A DNA stretch of 64,000 bases. It comes from Ktedonobacteraceae bacterium (GTDB lineage Bacteria; Chloroflexota; Ktedonobacteria; Ktedonobacterales; Ktedonobacteraceae). Shown in pieces: positions 30,001 through 46,000 of the stretch. Position 1 is the stretch's first letter; every line of letters begins with the position of its first letter. The stretch lies in contig DASRBN010000001.1 of the NCBI GenBank assembly GCA_035653615.1, positions 124,001 through 188,000 of the forward strand, written 5' to 3'. The position numbers were made by a program, and so were the translations under genes. Under the pieces are notes generated by a model, which had not been told where the DNA came from, ran no database searches, and worked only from the letters and a program-made list of their open reading frames with translations.

Positions 30001-32380
30001 AGTCCTTCCTACTACGACCCCACCACGAACAAACAGGCCGCGCTGGCCCGCCAGCTCACCGTCTTGCAATCCATGGTCGATCTCAATATGATTACTCCCG
30101 CCCAGGCAAACCAGGCGCACGAGGAAATGGCAAAGTATAATTTCAAACCATTTGTTGATACCAAGAACGCCCCCCATTTCGTGGACTACGTTATCAACCA
30201 GGTGCTCGTCCCACTGATAGGCGCGGAAAACTTGCTCGACGGGGGCTACAACATCTACACCACCATCGACCTCAATCTGGAGAAAAAGGTCGAGCAAATT
30301 GTCTACAGCCACCTCTACCAGGTACAATGTGATAACTACCTGGGCTGCTATGGCCCGCTCAATGTGCAGAATAACGTCAATAATGCCGCGGTCGTCGTAG
30401 AGGACCCGTCGAATGGCGAAATTCTGGCCATGGATGGAAGCGCTAATATCAATGATAACCGGCCTGAAGTGCATGGCCAGTTTAACGCCGCCACTGCCGC
30501 CAGGCAGCCCGGTTCATCCTTCAAACCCATCGTCTATGCCACCGCCTTCGAAATGGGCTGGTATCCCGCTACCATCCTGCAAAATCACAAGACCATCTAT
30601 CCCGTCCTGGTCTCTACCAACCCGGACAAGTATTACACCCCCAATAACTATGGTGATGTCTTCCTCAACGGCTTCCCCATGACCATTCGTAACGCGCTGG
30701 CAAACTCCATCAACATTCCTGCCATCGACGCCATCGAATACGCCGGCATTCCCAACGTCCTGAACATGGCCGCCCGCCTTGGCCTGACGGAAGTTGCCGC
30801 CCGCGACCCCAAAACCCTCGGCCCATCCATGGCCATCGGCACCGTCGAAGTCTCCTTGCTCCACCTCACCGGCGCTTATGCCACCTTCGCCAACCAGGGC
30901 GTAAGAGTTCCGCAAACATCCGTACTCGAAATAACCGACAGCATGGGCCATCCACTCTATACGTTCAATCCCTCGCACCCCGGCGGCGTGCGCGCCATGA
31001 GCTCCGAAGTCGCGTTCCTCATGAACAGCATCCTGTCGGACAAAACGTCGCGCTACCACGAATTTAGCCCGGGTAATCCGCTCGAACTCGCGGATCGCCC
31101 CGCCGCCGCCAAAACCGGCACCACCGATAGTTTCCGTGATAACTGGACTATGGGCTATACCCCTCATGTCGCCGTCGGCGTGTGGGCCGGCAACAGCGAT
31201 AACACTATCATGAATAACGTCATCGGTATTACCGGCGCCGGCCCCATCTGGCACGATGTGATAGAATATGTATCGCATTACTATAATTATCCGCCCGATG
31301 ATTTTGTGCGACCGCCCGATGTCCATTTGGGAACGGTCTCCGCTTTGACCGGCCTGCTGCCGCGCCCAGGCGAACCGACCATCACCGACTGGTTTATCGA
31401 TGGCACCATGCCAACTATCCAGGGCAACTATTATGTCCCTCCCTGTCAGGGAAACGGGTGCAAACCCTCTCCACAAAATAACGGGTAGTAATTCAAAGAT
31501 ATGCTCTATCTTTGAGGTGATGTTGAGCAATCCGCGAGGCCCCGGTCATGTCATTCTGAGCGAAGCGAAGAATCTCGTCCCTTGCCAGAAGACGTTGGTA
31601 AAAACCATCATCGGCCCCAGGCCGAGTTACCCCAGATGATATAAAGGAATAGAGACCTGACATAACAAATAGTAAGGAGCGCGAATGAATAGCGAGGTTG
31701 AAAATAGCAAAGGCGAAGCAATAAATACCGGTAACAACACTACAACATCAGACCAGCATACTTCACATGCGGAAGAGGAAGACACCGTTAACTTCGATAA
31801 GTCAGACCCCGTCATGCAATCGGTACGCAGCAACCCTAAAGCAGAACAGGCCCTACGTTTGCCCAGCCGTACCGAACTCCGTAATCTCTGGTTTAAAGAG
31901 TATGGCGAGCAAGATTACGCCCTGCAAATGTGGGTACGCGTAGTAGAGCAACAAGACCTTGAAATCGAGATGATGCTACAGATGCAGGGCATGCTCATCT
32001 TTGGTCTCATGGTCAGCACGCAGCGCTATGCTCAATTCTATATCGATCTCAATGAGGAACTGCATCGCGAAAACGAACCTGAAACCGCCGATGCACTGCG
32101 CGATTACTACAGCGCCCTCATCCCACCGCAGGATCAGGAGATCGGCCCCGAAGGGCTGCCCATCCTCTATCGCTACATCCACATGCGCGACGTCACCATC
32201 ATGAGCGGCGGCCAGAAAATCAAACTCCCCTACTGGCGTGGCAAACTCAGCGTCGTCGACGCATTCGTTGTAGGCGCTACCGCCGAAGAATAAAATGAGT
32301 TGATAGTGATGCGAAATGCAAACAGGCCACCCCGGCTGGGGTGGCCTGCTCGCATTTCCATCACTATCAACTCATTACTA

Positions 32381-34039
<1,659 letters not shown>

Positions 34040-37000
34040 TCAACAATACCCATAATGTCGCTCTCGCGCAGGATCAAATACTCCTCGCCATCCATCTTGA
34101 CTTCCGTCCCGGCATACTTCGCAAACAGCACTCGCTGCCCAACCTTCACCTCCGGGGTGACTCGTTTGCCGTTATCCAGCACCTTGCCCGGACCAACCGC
34201 CAGGATTTCGCCCTCCTGGGGCTTCTCCTTCGCCGTATCCGGCAGCACGATGCCGCCTTTGGTCATGGTCTCACCCGACAGCGCCTTGACGACCACGCGG
34301 TCGGCCATTGGATGAATCCTGATATCATTTGTTGCCATACGCCAAATCCTCCCTATGTTTTTATTTTTGCGGGGTCAATTTCCACGAGTATCATTTAGCA
34401 CTCTCAATGTGAGAGTGCGAACCTCCTACATCATACACCATTCGCAGTGGGATGACAAGGGGATTTTGCCGGTAATTACCCAGAAGTCCCCATCCTCTGA
34501 CATGCCCCCGGCATGTCATTCTGAGCGAAGCGAAGAATCTCTGCCCAACTTCTCGTAATCACCGGATTACAGATGTCTTGACTTGTTTTGCCGTTTTTTC
34601 TAGTAAGGACAGCACTCGCTTGCCCATACCAAAAAGTGTCAGGGAGAGTGCCCCAACATCCCTCTTTCCTCTACATGTGATACAATAGCCACGAACTTAT
34701 TTCTTGTTGAAACAATGCCGGCACAATGCAGTATTGGCATCTATAGGCGTCCCCATTGTATGGGCCTCGCCTCCTATCATACATATATAATTAGGGAAGT
34801 TGCGCATGTTGGAACAAACAGACTTGCTGGCCGGGCTGAATCAGCCGCAGCAACTGGCAGTCACTACTACCGAAGGACCCCTTCTGATCCTGGCCGGACC
34901 GGGCAGCGGCAAAACCCGCGTCATTACGCATCGCATTGCCTACCTGGTACAGCACGAACATATCTCGCCCTGGCGTATCCTGGCCGTCACCTTTACCAAC
35001 AAGGCCGCCCGCGAAATGCGCGAGCGCCTGGAAAAGCTTGTCGGCGTCAGCGACTCCAAAGAAATGACCATCGGCACCTTCCATGCCATCTGCGCCCGCG
35101 TCCTGCGCATCGAAGCCGACTACCTGGCTCCCCTTGGCCTCAATCGCTCATTCGTCATCTTCGATACCGACGACCAGAATACGCTCATCAAACGCGCCAT
35201 CAAAGATCTGAACCTGGATGAGAAACAATACCGGCCCGCGACCATGCAAAGCCTCATCTCACGGGCCAAAAATGATATGCAGGTGCCCGATCAGATGGCC
35301 GAACTCGCCTCTAAATATATCGAAGAGGTAGCAGCTCGCGTCTATAAGCAGTACCAACGCCTCTTGCGCGCCAATAACGGCGTCGATTTCGACGACCTGC
35401 TCATGCTCACCGAACAGCTGTGGCGCCGCGAACCAGAAGTCCTGCGCAAATACCAGCAGAAGTGGCAATACATTCACGTCGATGAGTTCCAGGATTGCAA
35501 CCTGCCCCAATACAAGCTCATTCGCCTGCTCGGCTATGGCACCGACGACCGCCACGAAGGAATCGGCAATGTCTGCGTCGTGGGCGACGACGACCAGATG
35601 ATCTATACCTGGCGCGGCGCCAGCGCCGAGAACGTGCAGCGTTTCGAGCGCGACTTCCCCCGCACGAAAATCATCCTGCTCGAACAGAACTATCGCTCGA
35701 CCCAGACCATCCTCGACGCCGCCCAGAACGTTGTGCGCCGCAATCGCCTGCGCAAGGACAAACGCCTGTGGACAGCCCTGGGCACCGGCGAAAAAGTCGT
35801 CCTGCACGAGGCCTACAATGAGGAAGAAGAAGGACTCTTTGTAGCCCGCGAGATCGCTCGCCTGCTCGCTCGCGGCGAGATCGAGAAGCGCGGCGATGTC
35901 GCCGTCATGTATCGCACCAACGCCCAGTCACGCGCCCTGGAAGAGCAATTCCTGCGCGCCAACATTCCTTATAAGGTGATAGGCAGTCGCAAATTCTACG
36001 AGCGCAAAGAAATCAAGGACATGCTCGCCTACCTGCGCCTGCTGGCGAACCCGCATGATGACCTCAGCATGTCGCGCATCATCAACGTCCCCAACCGCAA
36101 AATCGGCCCCAAAACGCTCGGCGAATTGCAGCAGTGGGCCAACGACCAGCATATCTCGCTCTACGAAGCCGTGCAGCACGTCGACGAGCATCCTACGCTC
36201 GGCAAGGCCGCTAAAACCGCCTTGAAAGCCTTCGCCGAACTGCTTGCCGACCTGACCAAATCCATTGAAGAACTGACGCTGCCGGAATTATTGGATCGCA
36301 CCGCCGAACGCAGCGGTTATGGTCCGGAACTCCGCGAATCCTCCGAGGGCGAAGAGCGCTGGAGCAACGTCCTGGAATTGCGGCGCGTCGCAGAAGACTA
36401 TTCTGAGATCGAGACCGCTACCGCGCTCGAACTCTTCCTCGAAAACGTCGCCCTGGTGGGTGGCGCCGATACCGCGCAGACCGGCGAGGATGGCACGCTT
36501 ATCAAAGAAGAGAACAAGGATGCCGTCACCCTGATCACCCTGCATGCCGCCAAGGGCCTGGAATATCCCATCGTCTTCATCGTTGGCATGGACGAAGGTT
36601 CGCTGCCGCACGCGCGCTCCGTCGATAAGCCCGAACAACTGGAAGAAGAGCGCCGCCTGGCCTATGTCGGCTTTACGCGTGCCATGCGCCGCCTCTACCT
36701 CGTGCGCGCCTATCGCCGCTCCTATTTCGGCGAGACGCAAATCACCGAACCATCGCGCTTCCTCGACGATATCCCTATTCATCTCGTTTCTACTCCTGGT
36801 GGTGGAACATCGAAGCAAGCCGGCGGTTTGCGTGCTGCCGCCAATCGCAACAACAACTGGGACGACGACTACAACCAGGATACGTGGTCCTCGCGTGAAA
36901 CCGGTCGCACATTCGGTAGCGGCAAACCATCGACCGGGGCAAGGAATCAAACATCGCAATGGACCCCGCGTTCCTCATCCAACATCTCAAAGGTGCCGCC

Positions 37001-40000
37001 CTCGCTGCCGCCACAGAAGAGCAGCGGCAATGGAACACCGCCACTGTCATCATCCTCATCGACCACGCCACCCGCGAAGCCGAAAGGACAGCAGTTCAAG
37101 CCGGGCGACCGCGTGCGACACGACAAATTCGGCGAGGGCATTATCCTCAAAAGCGAAATGCAGGAGGCCACTGAATTCGTCGAAGTTCAATTCGGCAGCA
37201 AGTTCGGCAAAAAACGCCTCAGCATGGACTTCGCAAAACTCGAAAAAATATAAATACCTGTACCATAAAGTACCATCGTGTATGCTCCAATGCCTCTATG
37301 CCCCCAAAGGTTCACCGGCCTGCGTTGATTTGTTTCAGTAAGGGTAAATTATCTCGAAGCAGCCAGAAATTATCTAATTAGATCTCGGAGGCATCTCTAA
37401 TGAACTTATCGCGTATTTCGATGCGTCGCGCACTCGCTTGCGCCCTGCTCTGCCTGGCAGGTGGATTGTTGCTGGTTGGCTGCACTCCGCCCTGGCAGCA
37501 TAATAACGTCATTGCCGCCAGCAATTTCGGCGCGAAGCCGACCGCTAAGCAGGTGCTGGCTATGGTACAGAAAAACTTTCACAATGTTACCGCGTTCCAT
37601 GTCGTAATGAAGACCTATAATCTGGGCACCCCAACGGGCGACAATCAGATCCAGATTCGCACCGCCGAGGGCGACGTGCTGATGCCGGATAAAGTCAAGG
37701 CCCAGGCCAATGTATTGCTTTCGGGACAGGCCGTTACAATCAATCTCATCAGTATCGGCGACACGCAATACATCACTGATCCCATTACCGGCCAGTGGCG
37801 CGTCGTCAAGGGCGTGCTGGATGCCAGTACGCTGACAAATCCCGATACCGGCATCATCTCGCTGGCAAACAAACTTCAGAACGTCACCGGTCCTACAGCC
37901 GATACTGTCAACGGCACACCCTGCTGGCGCGTCAATGGCCTGCTGGATGCCAAATATCTCGCATTTCTCACCGGCGGCGGTGTCCCTCCCGGAACCATGC
38001 TCAAGACCAGCATCTGCGCCGGCAAAGCAGACGCCCTGCTCTACGAGTTAAAAGTCACCGGTCAGGCTACCACGACTGACACTCCTCAGACCACGCGCAC
38101 ATTTGAAATCTCGAACTACAACGAAAATATCAGCATCAATGCTCCACAAATTCAATGAGCGTGATCTTTTTATCTTTGTTCTCATCGTTCAAAGCTTCTC
38201 AAGAGGGGCATCATGTACACATTGGAAGACGATCAAGAAACATCCGAAAACCTGCGCAAGCGCAACTTCATAAACGCGACCGGCGCCCCGGCCTCTTCGG
38301 ATGCGCTACCCGGTGAGGACAGCGGCTTGTCCCTGTCCTCACCGGGAGATCCAGGACAGGCCTCAGGCGCTGTCCCTACCAGGCCGCTGTCATTTTCGCA
38401 GCAGATTACGAGTTCTTTCAAGAAGCTCACGACTCCCGGCAAGAATGTCACAGCCGCGAGTCCTGCTGGAAAACGCGTAGCGGTAGCCGCTCTCACCGTT
38501 GCCTGCATTGGCGTCTTTTTCACCGCCCTCGACCAGACGGTGGTCGTCACAGCATTACCGCAAATCATCGAAGACCCTGGCATCAACATTTCCATCGCAC
38601 AGATCGACCACGCCGCCTGGATCGTCAGCGCGTACCTGCTGGGATTCATCATCGCCATGCCCTTGATGGGGCGTGTCTCCGATATTTTTGGTCGTCGCCG
38701 CATCTTTCTGCTCTGCATGAGCATTTTCGGCATTGGCTCCATTTTCTGCGGCCTGGCTCCGTGGCTCGGACAAAACGTAGACCTCAGTTTCCTGAGCGCG
38801 CTTGGCATCGATACCTCGTCATCCGGCCTGATCTGGCTCGTCGCCGCCCGTTTCTTTCAGGCCATCGGCGGTGGAGCAGTTGTACCCGTTGCCATGGCCA
38901 TCGTCAGCGATTTCTATGGGCAGGAGCGGCGCGCCCTGGCATTGGGCATCGTCGGCGCCGTCACCGAAGCTGGCGGCGTGGTTGGCCCATTATATGGCGC
39001 CATCATTGTAGAACGCTTCGGCTGGACGTACATCTTCTTCTTCAACGCGCCGATTGTTTTTGTACTCATGCTTGCCGCCTGGTTCTTTATTCCCAAAGGC
39101 AAACGCCTGCGTGAGAACATCGACTGGTTGGGAGCCATCCTGCTAGGCCTGGCCCTCACCTGCCTGAGCCTGGGGTTGGCGCAGCAGGGAACCGAACTGG
39201 GTCCAACCACAGTCAATGGTTCCGCGCCACAAAATAATCCTGTCTCATTGGCCCTGGCCGTCGTTTTCTTGATCGCGTTCATTGTTGTCGAATGCATTCC
39301 ACGCTGGTCGATCCCGCGTCTCTCGCTCTCGAAGCGCTTCCCATTCATTCGCGCTGGCATCGTCAAGCAGGTACGCTGGCCCGTCGTCGATCTCTCGCTT
39401 TTCAAACGGCTGCCGTTCTCGGCCACCTCGCTGGTTAGCCTGTTCATCGGCGCGGCGCTGATCATCGCCATGGCCGATATTCCGATCTTCGTCAACACCG
39501 TCCTCGCCCGGCAAATACCCGCCGATCAACTGCCCCTGGTTAGCGGCCTTGCCTTGATGCGCATGACCATCATGATTCCCATCGGAGCTTTCCTGGGCGG
39601 CTGGTTGTGCAGTCGCCTCTCATGCCGCGTCACTGGCGTACTGGGCCTGCTCTTTGCCGCGACCGGTTTCTATCTCATGAGTCGCTGGCCACTCAATGTT
39701 GATTGGAACCAGATCACCATCAGCACTGTGACCACCGGCTTCGGCTTTGGCCTCGTCATCGCCCCCATCGGCACAACCGCCATCAACGCCGTCAAAGCCA
39801 ATCAAGCCGGTATGGGTTCATCCATCGTTACCTCGCTGCGCATGCTCGGCATGACGCTGGGCCTGGCCGCCCTGACTTCCTGGGCGCTGGCCTACTTCAA
39901 ACAACTGGCCTCTCAATATCCATCCCTGCCCGTCACGGCCACCGCCGACCAGTTTGCGCAGTGGTCGAAGGGCTATGCCGATCATTTGATCAATGCCGCC

Positions 40001-43000
40001 CACACCGTCTACAGCGCCGTGTTCTTCACCACCATGATCCTGTGCCTGATTGCCATCATCCCCGCTATATTCCTGTGGGGCAGTAAAGCGGTCGCCCAGC
40101 AATCTCAGGAAGATCTGGCGGAAATGCCAACCCTACCACCTCTAAGCGAGGCGCCCGCGCCATCCGATCCTGCTCTGTTTAGCGACGAAACCATCGCGAC
40201 CGCGGCTCCCGTTGCCGGAACATTCCTCGCAGTCGCCGATGCCGATATGCTCGACCAGAGCAGCCTGGCCGAACCGCCAACCATTCCACCGGTCGTCGAC
40301 GATGGCGGTGATGATGGGAATGGGAATCCCAAACCCAGAAAGAAACGACGCCTGATTCTCGCCCTTGCCTGTCTCGCTCTTGTCCTGCTTTTAGTAGCAG
40401 CAGGCGTATTTGCCGCCCTCGAATGGCAATCTCCCGGCCCTTCAACAGCCTCGAATAGCTCGCCCAGCGGCTCAACAGGCTCGACATCAGCTCCAACAGC
40501 CACGCCAGAATCCGGGCCGCGCATGTTCCAATTGGCATTGGATGACACGGCGCTCACCTCGCTCTTTGTCTCGCAGCTTGGCCTGAATCAGAATACGCTG
40601 ACCGATATGAAGCTCACGCCTGAACCTGGCGATGGCCTGATTCTCAGCCTGAACCTGCATATCGACTCCAGCGGCATTCATCGCGTTATGCCCATTGAAA
40701 TGGATACTATCATCGGTATCGATTCGCATCAAAACATCCAACTACAGGTGCTGCATTTGAAACGCGACGGCATCGATGCCGGACCCGCTGCCGCCGCCAA
40801 CATGCAAAAGGCCCTGAATCAATTGCTGATCAACTCGCTCATGCCATCGCTGCGCGCCCAGTTGCGGAACGTCAAGCTCATCTCCATCCATACCAGCAAA
40901 ACCATCGTCTGTGGTGGTGGCGCTGAGCTGCTCGTCCTGCTTATCCAGGCGCCGCCCATCCAGGGTATTGCCGCGCAGCCAACGCCGGTCGCGCTCTGTT
41001 TCAAAGGACCTGTCGATATCAATAAATTATTGCCGCACTGATGATGCTACGGGCTTCGCCGCGTAGGGGCCGATCAATCGGCCCCGCAAGCCCAATAAGG
41101 AGACCGCACCATGAAACGCATATACTACTTCAAATTCGGCTGGATACTGCTGCTGGCAGTCCTCGTACTGGGAGTCTCGATCATCACTCCGGCGGCAGCA
41201 TCCAACAAAGTCGTCAAACAAACGCCGCTTATCGCGCACCAGTCGGCCGCCACGTCGATTAATGCCACCTTTTATCTTACTACCGCCAGCCTGAAATCCT
41301 TATTCCAGAGCCATATGGATTCTCAGGTTCCTACTTCCGTCAACAGCGCCATCACCAGCATGATCAGCACGCTGCCCAAACAGGATCAAGACTGGGCTTA
41401 TCTCATGGCTACCACGCTGATCCAACCATCCGCAACCCTCGTCAGCCTCGTACCCCAGAAAGGTGGCCTGGCTATGACGCTGAAATTGAGTCTCTATCCC
41501 GGCGACCCCCTGCCCACCACCTCCAGCATGCTCATTACCTTCACCGTTCTGAACTCGACGACAGCCCAGGTCAGTGCCAGTCCCATGAATGGTAGTCCCG
41601 CATTGATGTCCGGCCCGCTCAGCACCTTCACTATGCCGCTGGGCTCGCTCAATAAAATTAATTCCACACCCGGTTGTGGCGCCTCATCTCTTGCCCTGAA
41701 CCTGAAATTTCCCGTTTCAGTAGGGCAGTCCCAATCCTCTTCCCCACCACAACAAAGTGCCAACGCAACGGGCGGCCAGAATCTTCTGGCATCCCAGCTT
41801 ACAACCAGAACGCTCGCTTCCAGCAACGTCAATTCCTATATCGAAATTCCTGCCTCCTCGCTTGCGTCCATGGGCAGCGCTATTGGCAGCATGCCCGTTG
41901 GCAACGGCCTCACCGCCCAGAATTTTCAGATCAGCGTCCAGAATCCGAACATACTGATTACCTCCGACATCATCTGGAGCGGCCTGAATATCGGTACTGC
42001 TACCACCACTATGATGCCCTCCGCTGAAGCCGGCAAAATGGTCGTCCATGTCGTCAACACTACCCTCAACCTCTTCGGCTTCATCCCTTTCCCCATGAAC
42101 AGTTACAACGCGCAGACCGAGCAGACACTTAACTCGGAACTGGGCAGCGCCTTCGGGAGCACCTATTATGTTGCCTCAGCTGCCATTGGCCCCAACAGCC
42201 AGTTGCCCTGCGCAGCCCAGGACAGCCTCGTCTTGTCAGGCACAGCAAACTTGAATTTGTAAGGGCGGCCCTTGTGGTTTATACGGGCAGGTTTATGCAG
42301 CGCTCCAGGGCCGTGTCATTCTGAGCGCAGCGAAGAATCGAAGCAGAAGCCTTCGTTACGAAGGCACACGGAATTCGTCCAGGGCCGTGTCATTCTGAGC
42401 GCAGTGAAGAATCCGCGTGCGCCAGAGATTCTTCGCTGCGCTCAGAATGACACGCTCCAGGAGCGCTGCAAAAAAACCTCCGACCGCGCTCCCGTAGGGG
42501 CCGGTTTACCGCGCCCACCGCCGATTTATCGGCCCTCTGTGGCTCTCGTCTTTACCGTACACACCGCCGATTCATCGGCCCTCTGTGGCTCTCGTCTCTT
42601 TTCAATACGACTCCACAGCTTCTCACCAAGCGCCACGCCCGGCTTCTCGATCAGCAGGTAGGAGATGGCAGAGAAAGGAATAATCACGAAGCACGCAAAC
42701 AACCAGTACAGGCTAAATGCTGCCAGCGGATTCCATCCTTGCAAGTGATTTTCCGCATTACTTGCGAAAAAGATCAGCAGTGGCAGGTGCCACATGTACA
42801 GGCTGAAGGAGATCAGCCCGATCCAACGCAATGGCCGCCATTCAAAAGGTCTTTTTAGCGTCCTGGAGCCAAACAGGATCGCGAAGATGCACAGGCCGAA
42901 ACCCAGCGAAAATCCCAGTTCGCCTAACCAGTTATATTGCTCGTTCACTATGCCGAAAGACCATACCGGATTCCCCTGATTGAAACGCCACATGGCACAG

Positions 43001-46000
43001 AAGACCAGCGCCAGTATGGCACTACCCCACAGCCAGGGAGCCAGGCGCCGCGCTATCCTGTGAAATCTTCCCTCGCTAGACACCTGCCGAGCGAAGATAA
43101 AAAGCAGGCTCAGCAGCATACCCACACCGAAGTCTTCAAGAAACTTTCCATAGCTGCCATAGGTAAAGAACAGGATCACGTTCAGCATTGAGCGCGGCAT
43201 CAGAAAGGTCTCTGTAGGATGCTGTGAAAAGTAGTATCCCCAGTAGCGCGAAGACAGCCCCCAGGCAATCAATAGGCCCAGGCAGCCTATCACCAGCCAC
43301 AAACGCCGTTTCATCGAGCCGCCCTTAAATAGCCGCAGCACGATGAAGCCCATCGCCAGCGTAAACAGTGGCAGCAGCATATAAAACTGCCATTCCACGC
43401 CCAGCGTCCAGAACGGCCCGTTGATCTTCTGGTACGTGATGCTGCTCGACTCCATGAAGAAGACCAGGAACAGCCCTAATTCTTTCCAGTGAGCCGGCTG
43501 CAAGTATTCCCTGTGCGCGAACAGCACCAGTAAAAACAGGCACGCATAGTATGCCGGAATGATGCGAAATGCCCGGCGCAGGTAGAAACGCCGCGCCGAC
43601 GACCAGGTCGTATGCTCGACTAGCAAGGATTTAGCGTAGGGCATGAAGAGCAGGAAGCCCGATAATACGAAGAACAGTGTCACGCCTGTCGCTCCGGCAT
43701 AGACAATTGCGCCAAAAAGAGCATGCGAGCGATTGAACGGGTCCCAAAGCCCTGTACTGACACCGATCCGGCTAATATGGAACGCCATTACTATCAAGCA
43801 GGCGATAGCTCGCACACCATCAAGGGTAGGGATAGAATTTTTCTGTTTTTTATCTTCTAGTAGATATGCTAACCAGTGGTTTACTCCACGCCCAGCTCCC
43901 TGTATCCACGTCCATGACTGATGTATAAATGGTATCAAATGGCCGAATAAAATGAGATACCTCCTCTAGCTCCATACGCACTTCGTCCTTCTTCTCGGTG
44001 CTGCCAGCAATTCTGGTGTGTCAGTCTCTAAAAATTTCAACGGCCCATTGGTAGGAAAAGTTTTGGAAAGTCTTTTTTCCTACTGCTTGCGTTTTTCCTG
44101 CAATAGCTGTAAAGTTCATCTCAACAACACGAGTAAAGGAGCAACGCGTAGACTATGCCCACACTTGAAAAGACCGCCGGCAAAATCGTCCCTTTACCGG
44201 TCAGACTGGAATACCATGCCACCGTCCACGATATGCCCACCGACGAACGCCCGCGCGAGCGACTGCAAAACTATGGCGCCCAGGCCCTCTCGAACGCCGA
44301 ACTTCTTGCCATCATCCTGCGCACCGGCACCACGCGCGACAACGTCCTGGAACTCTCAGGAAAACTGCTTGCCAAATACGGTGGACTGAGTGGCCTGATG
44401 CGCGTCGACTTTCGCGAATTGTGTTCAGAGTATGGCCTGGGCGAGGCCAAAAGCGCCCAGCTCAAGGCCGCATTGGAGATCGGGCGCAGGCTCGGCCTGA
44501 TGCAACCCGACGAAAAATACCAGATCAAATCGCCAGCCGATGCCGCGAATCTCGTGATGATGGAAATGTGCTACCTCGATCACGAGCAGATGCGCATCCT
44601 CACCCTCGACACCAAAAATCAGGTCGTCGAAAACATCGGTCGCTACCAGGGGACCGTCAACAGTTCCGTCCTGCGCGCCGCCGAAATCTTTCGCCCGGCC
44701 ATCATGCGCAACTGCCCCGGCGTCATCATCTGTCACAACCACCCCAGCGGCGATCCCACTCCCTCCCCTGAGGATATCGCGGTCACAGAGCAACTGGTGC
44801 AGGCGGGCAAGGTGCTGGATATCGAACTGGTGGATCACCTGGTGATCGGAAATCATAGGTTTGTGAGTTTGAAGGAACGGCTGCGGTGGTAGCGTGGATG
44901 TCCGGCGGCAAAAACGTTTGATAAACAAACCGTAACCTGATTCATTAGCTGTGCATCAATAAAAATTGACATATGTGTGATCTGTTCTAATGGATCACAA
45001 AGTGATGGGATAAAATTTGATTCTTAGCTCGTTTATAAGGTAGGTGCATTAGACAGCTATTTGGAGGAATTGATCGGGTAGAGGTTCTAGAACTCGCTGG
45101 CTAGCCACCGAAGAGGCTGAATCGTGTAAGGAAATTGTAATTCCAACGACTATACAAAGGTCGCGCGAAACTCAAAGGTTGGCACTTGAGCAACACAGGG
45201 AGGACTTATGAACCGCTTCGTCAAAATCCTGGTTAATGTTCTGTGCGTTGGTACATTCACATTTGCTTTTCTATTTCTACCATCTGTAGCCGGAGCGCAA
45301 TCTCCTCAATCGAAATGCGGAAAATGGAGTATTGTTCCCAGTCCTGACCCCGGTATGTCCAACTCTCTCTTAAACGTAGCTGCCATTTCTAACAGCGATG
45401 CTGGGCCGTGGGTTACTATGCAGGGAATAATGGAAACAATCAAACGCTGGCCGAACATTGGGATGGAACTGCCTGGAGCGTTGTCCCCAGCCTGAACATT
45501 ATGAATAGCAATTTTAATGGCGTATCTGCCGTTCCTAATAGCAACGATCTTCTGGCGGTGGGAGCTTATCTAAGTTCCCGCGAGAAAACACTGGTCGGGC
45601 AGTGGAATGGAACGAGTTGGAGTAAAATTAATAGTCCTGATGTGGGTAAAGATTATAGCGGATTTTCGAGCGTCATTGCCCTGACTACAAACAACGCCTG
45701 GGCTGTGGGTGGTGCATTAGACCCCAACACCTTCCAGGGGCCGGCACTAGTCGAGCATTGGAACGGAAGTAAATGGAGCATCGCTCACAGCCCAGCCGTT
45801 AATGGATTCCTGAATAGCGTGACAGCAGTTCCGTCCAGTAACATGCTCTGGGCAGTTGGCGCAACTTCTAGCGGTCAGACACTTACCGAAAGCTACTGCT
45901 AAATGCAATAAACTCAGGCTATGGGGCAAGGAGTATAATTCTTACCATCTTCATGTCGACAATGACGGTGACAACGGCTACAATGGAGAAATGCTGAGGC